From Malania oleifera (lineage: Eukaryota > Streptophyta > Magnoliopsida > Santalales > Ximeniaceae): a stretch of 64,000 nucleotides of DNA. Below, one piece after another: positions 54,700 through 64,000 of the stretch. The stretch lies in NCBI RefSeq assembly GCF_029873635.1, contig NC_080420.1:31425032-31489031 (forward strand), given 5' to 3'. Under the pieces are notes generated by a model that worked only from the letters and a program-made list of their open reading frames with translations, ran no database searches and was not told the origin of the DNA. Position numbers and translations under genes: made by a program. Positions within the stretch are counted from its first letter, which is position 1. The number at the start of each line of letters is the position of its first letter.

Positions 54700-56815
54700 T
54701 TGAAAACTAAGGTGTAGTCCCAAGAGGGGGGTGAATTGGATTTTGAAGATTTCTTTTAATTCCTATGAAGGCTTCTTCTTTTTTAATCAATGTTAGACTT
54801 GTTGGTTTAATTTACAAGAACTTAGTACTTTTAATCCACAATACTATTGCTTAACCAAACAAGTAATCAATTAATCAACCAAACCAATCAATCAAGCACA
54901 ATATTCATACCAAACAATCATAAAACATTCAATCAAGTTATACGTTGCAACTAAATAAAATTCTCAGCTTTTTAACTTTGTGTGCAACCTTGTTGTTAAA
55001 GCAATCCCTTTGATAATGAATTAGCTTTCTCAATCAATACAATATTCACACTCTTCCCAAAATTTAGAATTCAAATAAACTCTTAGTTAATTTATCTTTG
55101 GGATGTTAACCAAGTAATGTACTCCCGTATGGTTTCCGTAAGGTATGGTTTAACCAACGTATTCCTTTTCAGTTTCCTCAACCCAAATCAAAATTAGACT
55201 TTAAGTTTACTTGATTTACAAATATGTGAAGTATATATGATTACCAATTAAACCATCCACGCAATTTAAATGTGCTGAAAATAAAGAATAAGGGAAAGAG
55301 AGAGTGAGACTAAGATTTTTACGAGGTTCAGTTTATACCCAGCCTATGTCCTCTCTTTTGGCAAACCACCAAATGATTCACTAATACCAGTTCCTTTGTC
55401 AAGTGGAACAACACCATTTACACACTCCTTCAGTAGGCTAAATCCTGCCTCTCCAAACGGCGTACTTTCGTTCGGTCACTCCTTCAAATAGGCTAGAGCC
55501 CGCCTCTCTAAACGATATCCCCTCGCTTAGCCAACGATCCAAACAATCCTTAGAATCTTCAATCTACAAGACACAAATCAAATAGATGTACAAAGAATTG
55601 CTCCTTAAAGAGCTGATTAGTACAGATCAAAAACTATATACTTCAATAAAATTCACAATATGAAATTCGGATTGAAGCTCTAGACGTATTTCACTATATG
55701 ATTCTTTCAATAAATGAAAGAATTAGTAGTTGTAGCATAATATCAGTGAGTAGAATAAGCAAGACCTCAGTATGCTTTGAACAATTTGAGAGCAATTGAG
55801 AGAGATTTTGAATGCTGTATTGAATTCTTGGTATTGAATCAATGTAACTTGGGTGTATTTATAGATGTAGAAGGGTATCTAACTTGTTCCCCAAGTTTAC
55901 TTGGAGTAAGGTCCAAGATTTAAATAAATTTGAGCCCTAAGAAATTTTAAAATTTCCAAATATTACCATTGTGTTTTTCAAAATTACCGTGTGACAGTTG
56001 ACTATTAGAACTCTGGCAGTCAACTACGAATGTATTTCACATTTAAAATGCACAACCAGAAAGGTGGCAGTCACCTGTCAATAGGCAGTCAGGCACCTGT
56101 CATTGAACAACTGAATTTTTTAAAACGGCAAGAAGGGTGACAAATGATTGGCAGAACACACGCAGTCGTCTCAATTTACACTAACACTTGCCTGTCAACA
56201 CTAGATAGTTGACTACATTGCTTCTATCTTCTTTCTTAAGGTTCTTTAACATGGCAGTGGACTGTCCATTGCCAGTCAGTCACCTGTCAACCAGTTGTTT
56301 CTTGCTTTAAAACATTTTTTATCTCTCTCTTCTTTGTTTATTTAATCTTGGAATATTAATTTGTTTTACTTTGAAAAATATGTTCCAAGACTTTAAACTA
56401 AGGTCTCCAAGTCTCTTTGCCTAATGAGCTTCAAAATGAAAAATCATACTTGAATGATATTTGAAGTACTTACAAAGCTTTTTCTAGAAATTGTTTTGAC
56501 ACCTCTTTGCTTTGAGTTTACTTTATCGCTGATGTTTGATCTTTCAAACTTCTTTGAGCTTTCATTATGGATCCTTTTTTTTTTTTTTATAAGGCCTTCC
56601 ATGTTCATTGATCCTTGTGAGCTTTCAAGATATGTCATTTGAGGTCTAAGCTTCATTTGATCTGAATTTTGACATGAGCTTTCGAAATTTGTCCCTTTTA
56701 TCATCAGAAATCCTTTTTGCCTTCATTAAATGACATAACAATGCTTTGAAGCAGGTTAGATAGCCTTACTTTGTTATCATCAAAATCAAGAATCATAAAC
56801 CTAGCTAGGCCAGCA
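54700..56815 (-). repeat. Copia A 5' LTR, uninterrupted
   Basis: 2116 bp, TGCTGGCCTAGC (56815) to TTAGTTTTCA (54700) on the minus strand. The split 3' LTR adds up to almost the same length once B and C are removed. Confidence 0.93.
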
Positions 56816-58213
56816 ATTATGTTCTTCAATTTTTAGGTTTTGGAAACTCAGTTCGCTGTTTAGGAGCTATATAGTTCGTGTTTCGATTTTCGAGGAAAGG
56901 TAAGGGGTTTTTGTTTATATCAATTAATTTTGAAATTTGAATCGGTAAAACTGTGGTTTACAATTATACGAATGTTTTCACTACTTATTTGGTAAAATCG
57001 TTAGGGTGAAATTACGGGATTTTCGAGTTTACAGTTTTAGGAAAATTAAGGTTTCGGGTATCATCTTTGTTTCTGTTGAAAAATTATATATTAGTATAAA
57101 TGGTAATATAGAGATGACCGTACCTTTGGTTATGTTAAACTGCATTTTCAAATTATCTGTACAGGATTATTCGTATACCTAAATAAGTGTGGAATGAGCT
57201 TATATATTAAATGATATGTTTTGTGTAAAAGCGTGCGAATTAACTACCGTAGGCTGTGAATGATGTATTTTGTTATAAATGTGTGTTGATTAACTACCGT
57301 AGGCTATGAGTAATTGAAATAAGATATAAGAACATAAGTTCCAAATTGTTCCAGGTTTTGTGAAAATGTTGAGTCGGGATAAAACTGAAGGCCTAGAACA
57401 ATTGAAGCATGCTGGTTAACAACCAAAGGCTAGGATATGAGGTGTGCTGAAATAATAAAGTAGGCGGCTGAGTCAATTAACTACCATAAGCTCAGATATC
57501 CGGCTTGAGGTCGAGGGTGTGCAATACCACCTATGATTCAGGTTGGTCACCGAAGGGTATGAGTTTGTACCACATTTGCACCGATTGAACGATGTGGGGC
57601 TTAGGCTACGCTAGGTTACTGGGGGCGCCATGTCATGCAGCCAACTTTGGCCGAAGAGTGTGATGACACTAAATCGAGGTGTTTTGTGAGATGTATATTG
57701 GAACTGTATTTTGAAAATATTGGATATGTGAAATTTTTATGTTTTATTGTTAAAATAACACTCATGTATCCACACACTGATATAACCTGTTTCTCCCTTA
57801 CTGCGAGGTGTCTCACCCCTATCATACAAATTTTTTTCAAGTCCTTCGAGTAGCCGACCCTAGCGTTCTAGCGTTTTAGGAACGTGGGTGTTGGTTAGCA
57901 CTGTCTAGGTACTAGTGTAAGTACTAAACTATGGTCGGGGTGTCATTTTGAGTTATGTGGATACCTGGGGATTATGTTTTGTATTCTGGGACTAGATCCT
58001 AATATTGTATAGACTCTGGTATGGTTTTTTGAATGTATTTGGTTGAATTTTCCGCTGCTTATATAATGTGCATGTGATGATGGATAGGGTATATGTGAAC
58101 CCTATGGAATCGAACCCTTATATTGTGTAGTATCATGGATGTTATATGATGCAGGGATGGGTTAGGTTACTAAATCACACTCTGGGTCCCATTTTTGAGT
58201 TGGGGGCGTAACA
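56816..58213 (+). repeat. G2 5' LTR, second part
   Basis: Resumes at ATTATGTTCTTCAATTTTTAGG, colinear with 62605 onward. Ends GGGGGCGTAACA. Contains a ~65-bp tandem duplication (TTAACTACCGTAGGCT, 57239-57310) and CTTACTGCGAGGTGTCTCACCCC (57797-57819). Confidence 0.9.
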
Positions 58214-58216
58214 GCT

Positions 58217-58228
58217 TGGTATCAGAGC
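58217..58228 (+). other. G2 primer binding site
   Basis: TGGTATCAGAGC, three bases after the LTR. Confidence 0.9.
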
Positions 58229-58486
58229 TAACGAGATTGTTAGGTCTTGTAGACTTGGTTAGGTATGATTATGTGTACATACCAGAGTATAAGATGTAGG
58301 AAATGGGTAGAGTAGGTTCAGGGTTGTCTTGTAGCTAGACAGGGACTCATTGATGGTGTTTTGTGTTTTTCTTAGAATAACGATTTCAGTAAAATCACGA
58401 CAAACCATTGATGGTTTCGTGTTTGTGCCATAGGGTAGACCTAGACCTAAGAGTCTAGAAGTTAACATGATTATTCTGCAAATTTT

Positions 58487-58834
58487 TTGAAACTGTGTGG
58501 GGTTGAAACCCAAGTGATGTATGAAGGGTTGTCTGTGGCTACACCGTCTAGGAGTGTGGTGATCTATAGAAAAATGTTAAAAGACTGCCTAGTGGTAATT
58601 CAAGGAAGGTCACTACTGGTGAATCTGGTAGTATACGACATGTACAGGTTCAATGTTATACTGGGGATGGATTGGTTATCTTCCAGCTTTGTTGTCATTA
58701 ACTGTCGTAGGAAAGTGGTGGTGTTCAGACCTCCTGGGGAGCAGGAAGATGAGTTCGTAGGATTGTGTTTGTGTTCAACGCCACAGATTCTGTCGGTTAT
58801 GCAGGCGAGAAGGTTACTCTTGGACGGTTGTTAG
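58487..58834 (+). pseudogene. pro: G2 protease C-terminal remnant
   Basis: Only the C-terminal half of the gypsy protease: VNLVVYDMYRFNVILGMDWLS and the INC-RRKVVVFRPPG strand. The catalytic D-S-G and the whole gag gene are missing. The leader (58229-58486) runs straight into mid-protease, so about 1.2-1.4 kb was deleted compared with G1. Confidence 0.8.
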
Positions 58835-58849
58835 GGGTACCTAGCTTGT

Positions 58850-59560
58850 GTGAAGGAACCACCTCGGGATGATTTGAAACTTGAAGATATCCGAGTGGTT
58901 AATGAATTTTTGGATGTAGTCCCGAAAGACTTACCCGATTTACCTCCTGATTGGGAGGTGGAGTTCTCTATTGAATTGCCATCAAGCAAGGCACCGATTT
59001 CTAAAGCTCCATATTGGATGGCTCCAGTTGAACTTAGAGATTTGAAGGAGCAATTGGAGGAACTACTGGATAAGGGCTTTATTAGACCTAGTGTTTCGCC
59101 CTGGGGAGCTCTAGTATTGTTCGTGAAGAAGAAGGACGAGTCAACGAGAATGTGCATTGATTATCGTGAGATCAACAAGGTAATAGTGAAGAACTAACCC
59201 ATTGTCTGGTATAGATGATCTGTTTGACTAGCTGCAAGGAATGCAAGTCATTTCGAAGATTGACCTGTGGTTAAGGTATCTTTAGGTGAATGTTAGGACT
59301 GAGGATGTTGCGAAGACTGCTTTCTGAACCAGATATAGTCACTACGAGTTCCTGGTCATTCCATTTGGGTTGACTAAAACTACTGCGGTATTTATGGACC
59401 TAATGAACAATGTTTTGCATGAATACCTGGACCAGTTCGTAGTGGTATCATCAGTGATATTCTAGTATATTCTAAGAGCTCGGAAGAGCACAAAAACCAT
59501 TTGAGGTTGGTACTTCGAATACTACCGAAAAAGAAGATGTATGCCAAGTTAAAGAAATGT
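58850..59560 (+). pseudogene. pol: G2 reverse transcriptase remnant
   Basis: First 115 codons open: [70 protein letters not shown]. Then shifts and stops. The catalytic box at about 59440-59470 has lost a base and reads I-S-D instead of F-I-D-D. Not functional. Confidence 0.88.
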
Positions 59561-60240
59561 GAGTTCTAGTTGAGGCAAGTCGCATTTCTAGGCTATGTTG
59601 TGTCGAGAGGTGGTATCTCAGTTGATCCAGGTAAGATAGATGCAGTGGTTGACTCGGTGAAACTGAAGAGCATGCAAGATGTTCGAAGTTTCCTAGGACT
59701 AGCTGGGTTTTATTGGCTGTTCGTGGAGGGATTCTCTAAGTTATCTAGCCCTCTGACACGGTTGATGAGGAAGGATGTGAGATTTGATTGGACTGACAAT
59801 TGCGAATAGAGTTTTCAGCAGTTGAAACACCGATTGATCACTGCTTTGGTTTTAACCATCCCATCTGAGGTAGGTGGTTTTGTGATTTACAGCAAAGCAT
59901 CTCTAAAGGGTTTGGGATGTGTACTGATGCAATAAGGGAAAGTAATTGCTTATGGTACTTGACATCTCAAGGAATACAAGAAGAACTACCTCACACATGA
60001 TCTTGAACTGGCGGCAATGGTGTATGCGCTGAAGATCTGGAGACACTACTTGTACGGTGAACAGTGTGAGATCTTCACATACCACAAAAGCCTCAAATAC
60101 CTTTTCACATAGAAGGAGTTGAATATAAGGCAAAGGAGGTTGCTAGAACTAATCAAGGACTACGATTGTACCATTAGCTATCATCCGGGGAAAGCTAATG
60201 TGGTAGCTGATGCATTGAGTCGAAAGTCAGAGCACGCGTC
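59561..60240 (+). pseudogene. pol: G2 RNase H remnant
   Basis: [33 protein letters not shown], then VIYSKASLKG, where the catalytic Asp is Lys (near 59890), [17 protein letters not shown], and [17 protein letters not shown] at 60178-60230. Stops fall at Trp/Gln positions (NCE-stop-SFQ near 59808; FT-stop-KEL near 60111). Confidence 0.88.
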
Positions 60241-61731
60241 AATATCTGCAATAGTAGGTCAGCATCATATCAGACGGGATCTGGAGAGTCTTGGCGTGGA
60301 GTTGGTGGATGGTAATCATTAGGCTTTCATTGCTAGCTTGGTGATATAGTCGACATTATTAGAGAGGATTAAAGCTGCGCAGGCTAATGATGAAGAGTTA
60401 GTCAAGGTTGTAGAGAAGGTGTGGCAGAGGTTGGCTGCGGATTTTAACATCTCTGAGGGAGGTGTATTGAGGTTTGGAACTAGGCTGTGTGTTCCAACTA
60501 ACGACGGGATAAGAAGGATGATTCTGGAGGAGGCACATTATTCTTTGTATATGGTACATTCAGGTCACACGAAGATGTATCGGGATTTACACAAATCATT
60601 CTGGTGAAGTGGCATGAAAAGGGAGATTGCTCCATTTGTGGGGCAATGTCTAACGTGGCAGTAGGTAAAGGCTGAACATCAGAGGTTGGCAGGGCCGTTG
60701 CAACCATTGAGCATTCCGAAGTGGAAATGGGAGCACATCTCCATGGACTTTATCACCGAATTACCACCAACATTTCACAAGCAGAATGCAATCTGGGTGA
60801 TCGTGGATAGGTTGACTAAATCGGCTCACTTTGTACTGATGAAAGTTATCTACTCCTTGGGTAGGCTAGCAAATCTATACGTGCAGGAAATTGTCAGAAT
60901 GTACAGGATACCGGTATCCATAGTTTCAGATCGAGACCCAAGATTCACTTCTTAATTCTAGAAGAGCTTATAGGAAGCACTGGGGATAAAGCTTACTTTT
61001 AGTATAGCGTTCCACCCCCAGACTAACAAATAGTCAGAGAAGATGATATAGATCTTGGAGGACATGTTTCAGGCTTGCGTGTTAGATTTCGGTGGTAGTT
61101 GGATTAAGTTTCTACCGTTAGTGAAATTTTCCTATAACAATAACTTCCAAGCTAGTATCAAGATGGCACCGTTCGAAGCATTGTATGGTCAGAAGTGTTG
61201 GTCTCCTCTATACTGGAATGAGGTCGTAGAGCGGCAGATATTGGGTCTCGAACTATACAGCAGGCTTCTAAGAAGGTTAGGTTAATCAGGGATAAAATTA
61301 AATCAGCTCAGAGTCAGCAGAAGAGTTACGCGGATGTTCGCTTTCGTGGGTTGGAATTCGAGGTGGGGGGGGGGAAGATATTCCTAAGAATCGCTTCAAT
61401 GAAAGGGGTGATGAGATTTGAGAAGAAAGGCAAGTTGAGCCTGAGGTATATTAGACCATTTGAGGTACTTGAATGAGTGGATCCAATAGCCTACAAGATT
61501 GCACCACCTCCAATGCTCTCTAGGATCCATGATGTGTCCCATGTATCTATGTTGAGGAGATACGTTCCGGATCTGTCGCATGTGATTAGTTATGAATCTT
61601 TAGAGATTAGGGATGCTTTGGTGTATGAGGAGATACCGTTAATGAAAGTGTTGTGGAAGAATCACACGGTTGTGAAGGCTTCTTGGGAATTAGAGACAAA
61701 AATACTATGGAAATATCCACATTTGTTCTGA
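60241..61731 (+). pseudogene. pol: G2 integrase with chromodomain-type tail
   Basis: HHCC region EEAHYSLYMVHSGHTK (60530-60578). Core SMDFITELPP (60740), VDRLTKSAHF, SDRDPRFTS (60927-60955), and YNNNFQASIKMAPFEALYG (61134-61190). The C-terminus in a later frame has IHDVSHVSMLRRYVPDLSHV and the tail LMKVLWKNHTVVKASWELET...YPHLF (61640-61731), the CR-type chromodomain-like end of Tekay/CRM-class gypsy elements. This is the tail lost from G1. A G-run at 61363-61372 coincides with a frameshift. Confidence 0.88.
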
Positions 61732-62027
61732 GGAGTAATGTTTACAGGAATGGTTTGGGTAAGTATGTGATGTATCTGTTGTTTAGAGTATTAGAGTATG
61801 GTTAGTCTCTAGGAGGGTTTTGTGATAAATGCGAACTCCTCGAGACCCTGTGCATGTAACCATGGTATTCCTCCACCATGAGTCCACCATGAGTGAGGGT
61901 ATGTAATAAATTTGCGATGGAGTTGCTATGTGTGTGGCCGTCAGCTCTTCCTGGAGTCGGGTATGCGTTTTGGTTATATTACTGAGTTATCGAGTAAGAG
62001 ATTGCAAATTTCGAGGAAGAAATTTTT

Positions 62028-62042
62028 GTAAGGAGGAAAGGT
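62028..62042 (+). other. G2 polypurine tract
   Basis: GTAAGGAGGAAAGGT directly before the 3' LTR start. The 300 bases between integrase and this tract (61732-62027) hold no gene. Confidence 0.75.
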
Positions 62043-64000
62043 TGTAAGAACTCAACCCGAGAATTTTTAATTAAATAAGGAAGAAAAAGGAAAGGAATTT
62101 AAAAAGGTAAAATCAGCAAGGCTCATCAATAAGGCTCTTTTTTTCTCATCGACGAAGTCCCTTCTATAGCTCGGCGACGAAATTCAATGGTTCATCAATG
62201 AGAGGATGCTGAGAGGATTTAGGAATTCTGAAATCTCAAGCTCGTCGACAAAGCAACTCCATTGTCGATGAACTCCCTTCTTATACTCATCAATGAGCAC
62301 ACCGTCTCGTCGACAAGGTTGGCCAGTTTAAAGGTTTATAAATATCTAAATCACTTGCTTAATGGAGAAGAAATCAAAGATTCTCTCTCTCTATCTCTCT
62401 TTCTCTCTCTCTCTCTCTCTAAGATTCAGGTTATCTGTTACCCGAATCGACGATCCGATGTTACCATATGGATCACGGGAGGAATCTTTACGATTATAGC
62501 AGATCAGATCTTCGTTTCAAGGATTTTCGAGTTTTGATCCAAAATCGAGGTAAGGGTCCAATTTCATTTTCGGTTCAGTAGAATTGTAGGAGGTAGGAAT
62601 ATATTAAAGTTGTGTTCTTCGATTTTTAGGTTTTGGGAACTTGGTTCACTTTTTAGGAGTCATATAGTTCGTGTTTCGATTTTCGGGGAAAGGTAAAAGG
62701 TTTCTGTTTATATCAGTTAATTTTGAAATCTGAATCGATAAAACTGTGATTTACGATTATACGAATGTTTTGATTACTTATTTGGGAAAATATTTAGGGT
62801 GAAATTATAGGATTTTCAAGTTTACAGTTTTTGAAAAATTAGGGTTTTGGGTATCATCTTTGTTTCTGTTGGAAAATTATATATTAGTATAAATGGTAAT
62901 ATAGAGATGACCATACTTTTGGTTATGTTAAACTAAATTTTTGAATTATCTGTATAGGATTATTCGTATACCCAAATAAGTGTGGAATGAGCTTATATAT
63001 TGAATGATATGTTTTGTGGAAAAGCTTGCCAATTAACTACTATAAGCTATGAATGATGTATTTTTTGAAAAAGCGTGTCAATTAACTACCATAGGCTGTG
63101 AGTAATTGAAATGAGATATAGGAACATGAGTTCCAAATTGTTCCAGGTTTTGTGAAAATGTTGAGTCAGGATAAAACCTAAAGCCTAGGACAATCGAAGT
63201 GTTTCGGTTAATAACCAAAGGTTAAGATATGAGTCATGCCGGAATAATACCATAGGTAGCCAAGTCAATTAACAACTGTAGACTCATATATCCGGCTTGA
63301 GGCTAAGGGTGTGCAATACCACCTATGATTCTGGTTGGTCACCGAAGGGTATGAGTTTGTACCATGTTTGCACCAGTTGAACGCTGTGGGGCTTGGGCTA
63401 CGCCAGCTTACCGGGGGCACCATGTCGTGTGGCCGACTTAGACCGAAGAGTGTGACGACACTAAACCAAGGTATTTTGTGAGATGTATGCTGGAACTGTA
63501 TTGTGAAAATACTTGAATTGTGAAATGTTTATGTCTTACTGTTGAAATAACACTCATGTATCCACACACTGATATAACATGTTTCTCCTTTACTGAGAGG
63601 TGTCTCACCACTATCATACAAATTTTTTTTGGGTCCTTTGAGTAGCCGGCCCTAGCGTTTTAGTGTTTCAGAGCGTGGGTGTTGGTTAGCACTATTTTGG
63701 TACTTGTGTAAGTACTAAATCGTGGCCGAGGTGTTATTTTGAGTTATGTGGATACCCGGGGATTATGTTTTGTATTGTGGGACTAGATCCTAATGTTGTA
63801 TAGACTCTGGTATGGTTTTATGAATGTATTAGGTTGAATTTTTCACTACGTATATATTGTGTATGTGATGATGGATAGGGGTATATGTGAACCCTACGGG
63901 GACGGACCCTTATACTGTGTAGTATCATGGATGTTGTATGATATAGGGACAAGTTAGGTTACTAAATCACACCCTAGGTCCCATTTTCGGGTTCGGGGCG
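62043..64000 (+). repeat. G2 3' LTR (cut by window end)
   Basis: Starts TGTAAGAACTCAACCCGAG. U3 array 62120-62330, TATAAATA 62337-62344, CT tract 62380-62420. Only the last few bases of the LTR (GTAACA in the 5' copy) are missing at the window end. Confidence 0.92.

Larger units (their letters stand above)
31556..56815 (-). mobile_element. SIRE-type copia A with nested insertions
   Basis: Minus-strand Ty1/copia element inserted in the G2 5' LTR; flanks GTTTT (31551-31555) and ATTAT (56816-56820) match at 3 of 5, and the 3' LTR of G2 reads GTTGT at the same place. On the minus strand: 5' LTR 56815-54700, PBS 54697-54686, gag 54643-52875, no pol, ORF3 52268-51001, polypurine tract 50697-50683, 3' LTR 50682-31556. 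The 3' LTR is itself split by elements B and C. Loss of all of protease, integrase, RT and RNase H makes it non-autonomous. Confidence 0.88.
30963..64000 (+). mobile_element. Gypsy G2 (chromovirus-type) with nested insertions
   Basis: Plus-strand element from TACAAGAACCC (30963; decayed from TGTAAGAACTC as in the 3' LTR) past the window end. Parts: 5' LTR 30963-31555 plus 56816-58213, PBS 58217-58228, leader, PR end, RT, RNase H, integrase with chromodomain-type tail (to 61731), polypurine tract, and 3' LTR from 62043. The 25-kb interruption at 31556-56815 is copia A with its own insertions. Gag and the protease active site are deleted. Host site is the Athila gag. Confidence 0.88.

Overview
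This is a stretch of plant (angiosperm, probably eudicot) nuclear heterochromatin. The evidence is AT-rich sequence, plant retrotransposon lineages (Ty3/gypsy chromovirus-type, Athila/Tat-type, Ty1/copia SIRE-type and Tork-like), a CACTA and a hAT DNA transposon, and the absence of any convincing intact host gene. Nearly every coding trace is retrotransposon gag/pol in decay. The one recognisable host-gene sequence is the last exon of a TDP2-like DNA-repair phosphodiesterase, carried inside the CACTA element.

Layout. 1-9517 is a decayed chromovirus-type gypsy element (G1): partial 5' LTR, PBS, gag, protease, RT, RNase H, integrase. Its RNase H is split by an insertion at 3809-7652 (E1) flanked by the 5-bp duplication GTGAG. 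9518-11480 is probably a Tat/Ogre-like LTR that truncates G1. 11481-14773 is anonymous AT-rich DNA. 14782-15615 is a deleted hAT element with a perfect 8-bp duplication. 16130-18552 is probably a Tat/Ogre-like LTR in reverse. From about 18555 a reverse-strand copia (T) begins. Its LTR holds a gypsy solo LTR (18761-20758, duplication CATAC) and its RNase H holds a 6.5-kb CACTA element (21813-28302, duplication TGT). At 28317 T is cut by an Athila-type element.

From 28317 to the end the window is a nest read like strata: copia T < Athila (28317) < gypsy G2 (30963 to past the end) < SIRE copia A (31556-56815, inside the 5' LTR of G2) < SIRE copia B (32462-42803) and gypsy C (42942-49594), both inside one LTR of A < solo SIRE LTR D (47236-48991, inside the 3' LTR of C). 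Target-site duplications support most steps: CTCCT for B (perfect); AGCAC/AGCAG for C and GCGGG/GTGGG for D (each 4 of 5); GTTTT/ATTAT for A (3 of 5).

Two regulatory patterns stand out. First, seven LTRs of unrelated lineages each carry a cluster of short, near-palindromic, family-specific motifs upstream of a TATA box (TATAAATA in six of the seven). Second, in both SIRE elements a cluster of the same family-specific motif recurs inside the element, between the end of pol (or its deleted remnant) and a conserved accessory gene (ORF3), followed by a TATA-like sequence about 150-195 bp before the ORF3 start codon. This looks like an internal promoter for the accessory gene and is the best candidate here for an undescribed system. 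All functional statements are inferred from sequence reading; no search or alignment program was run.
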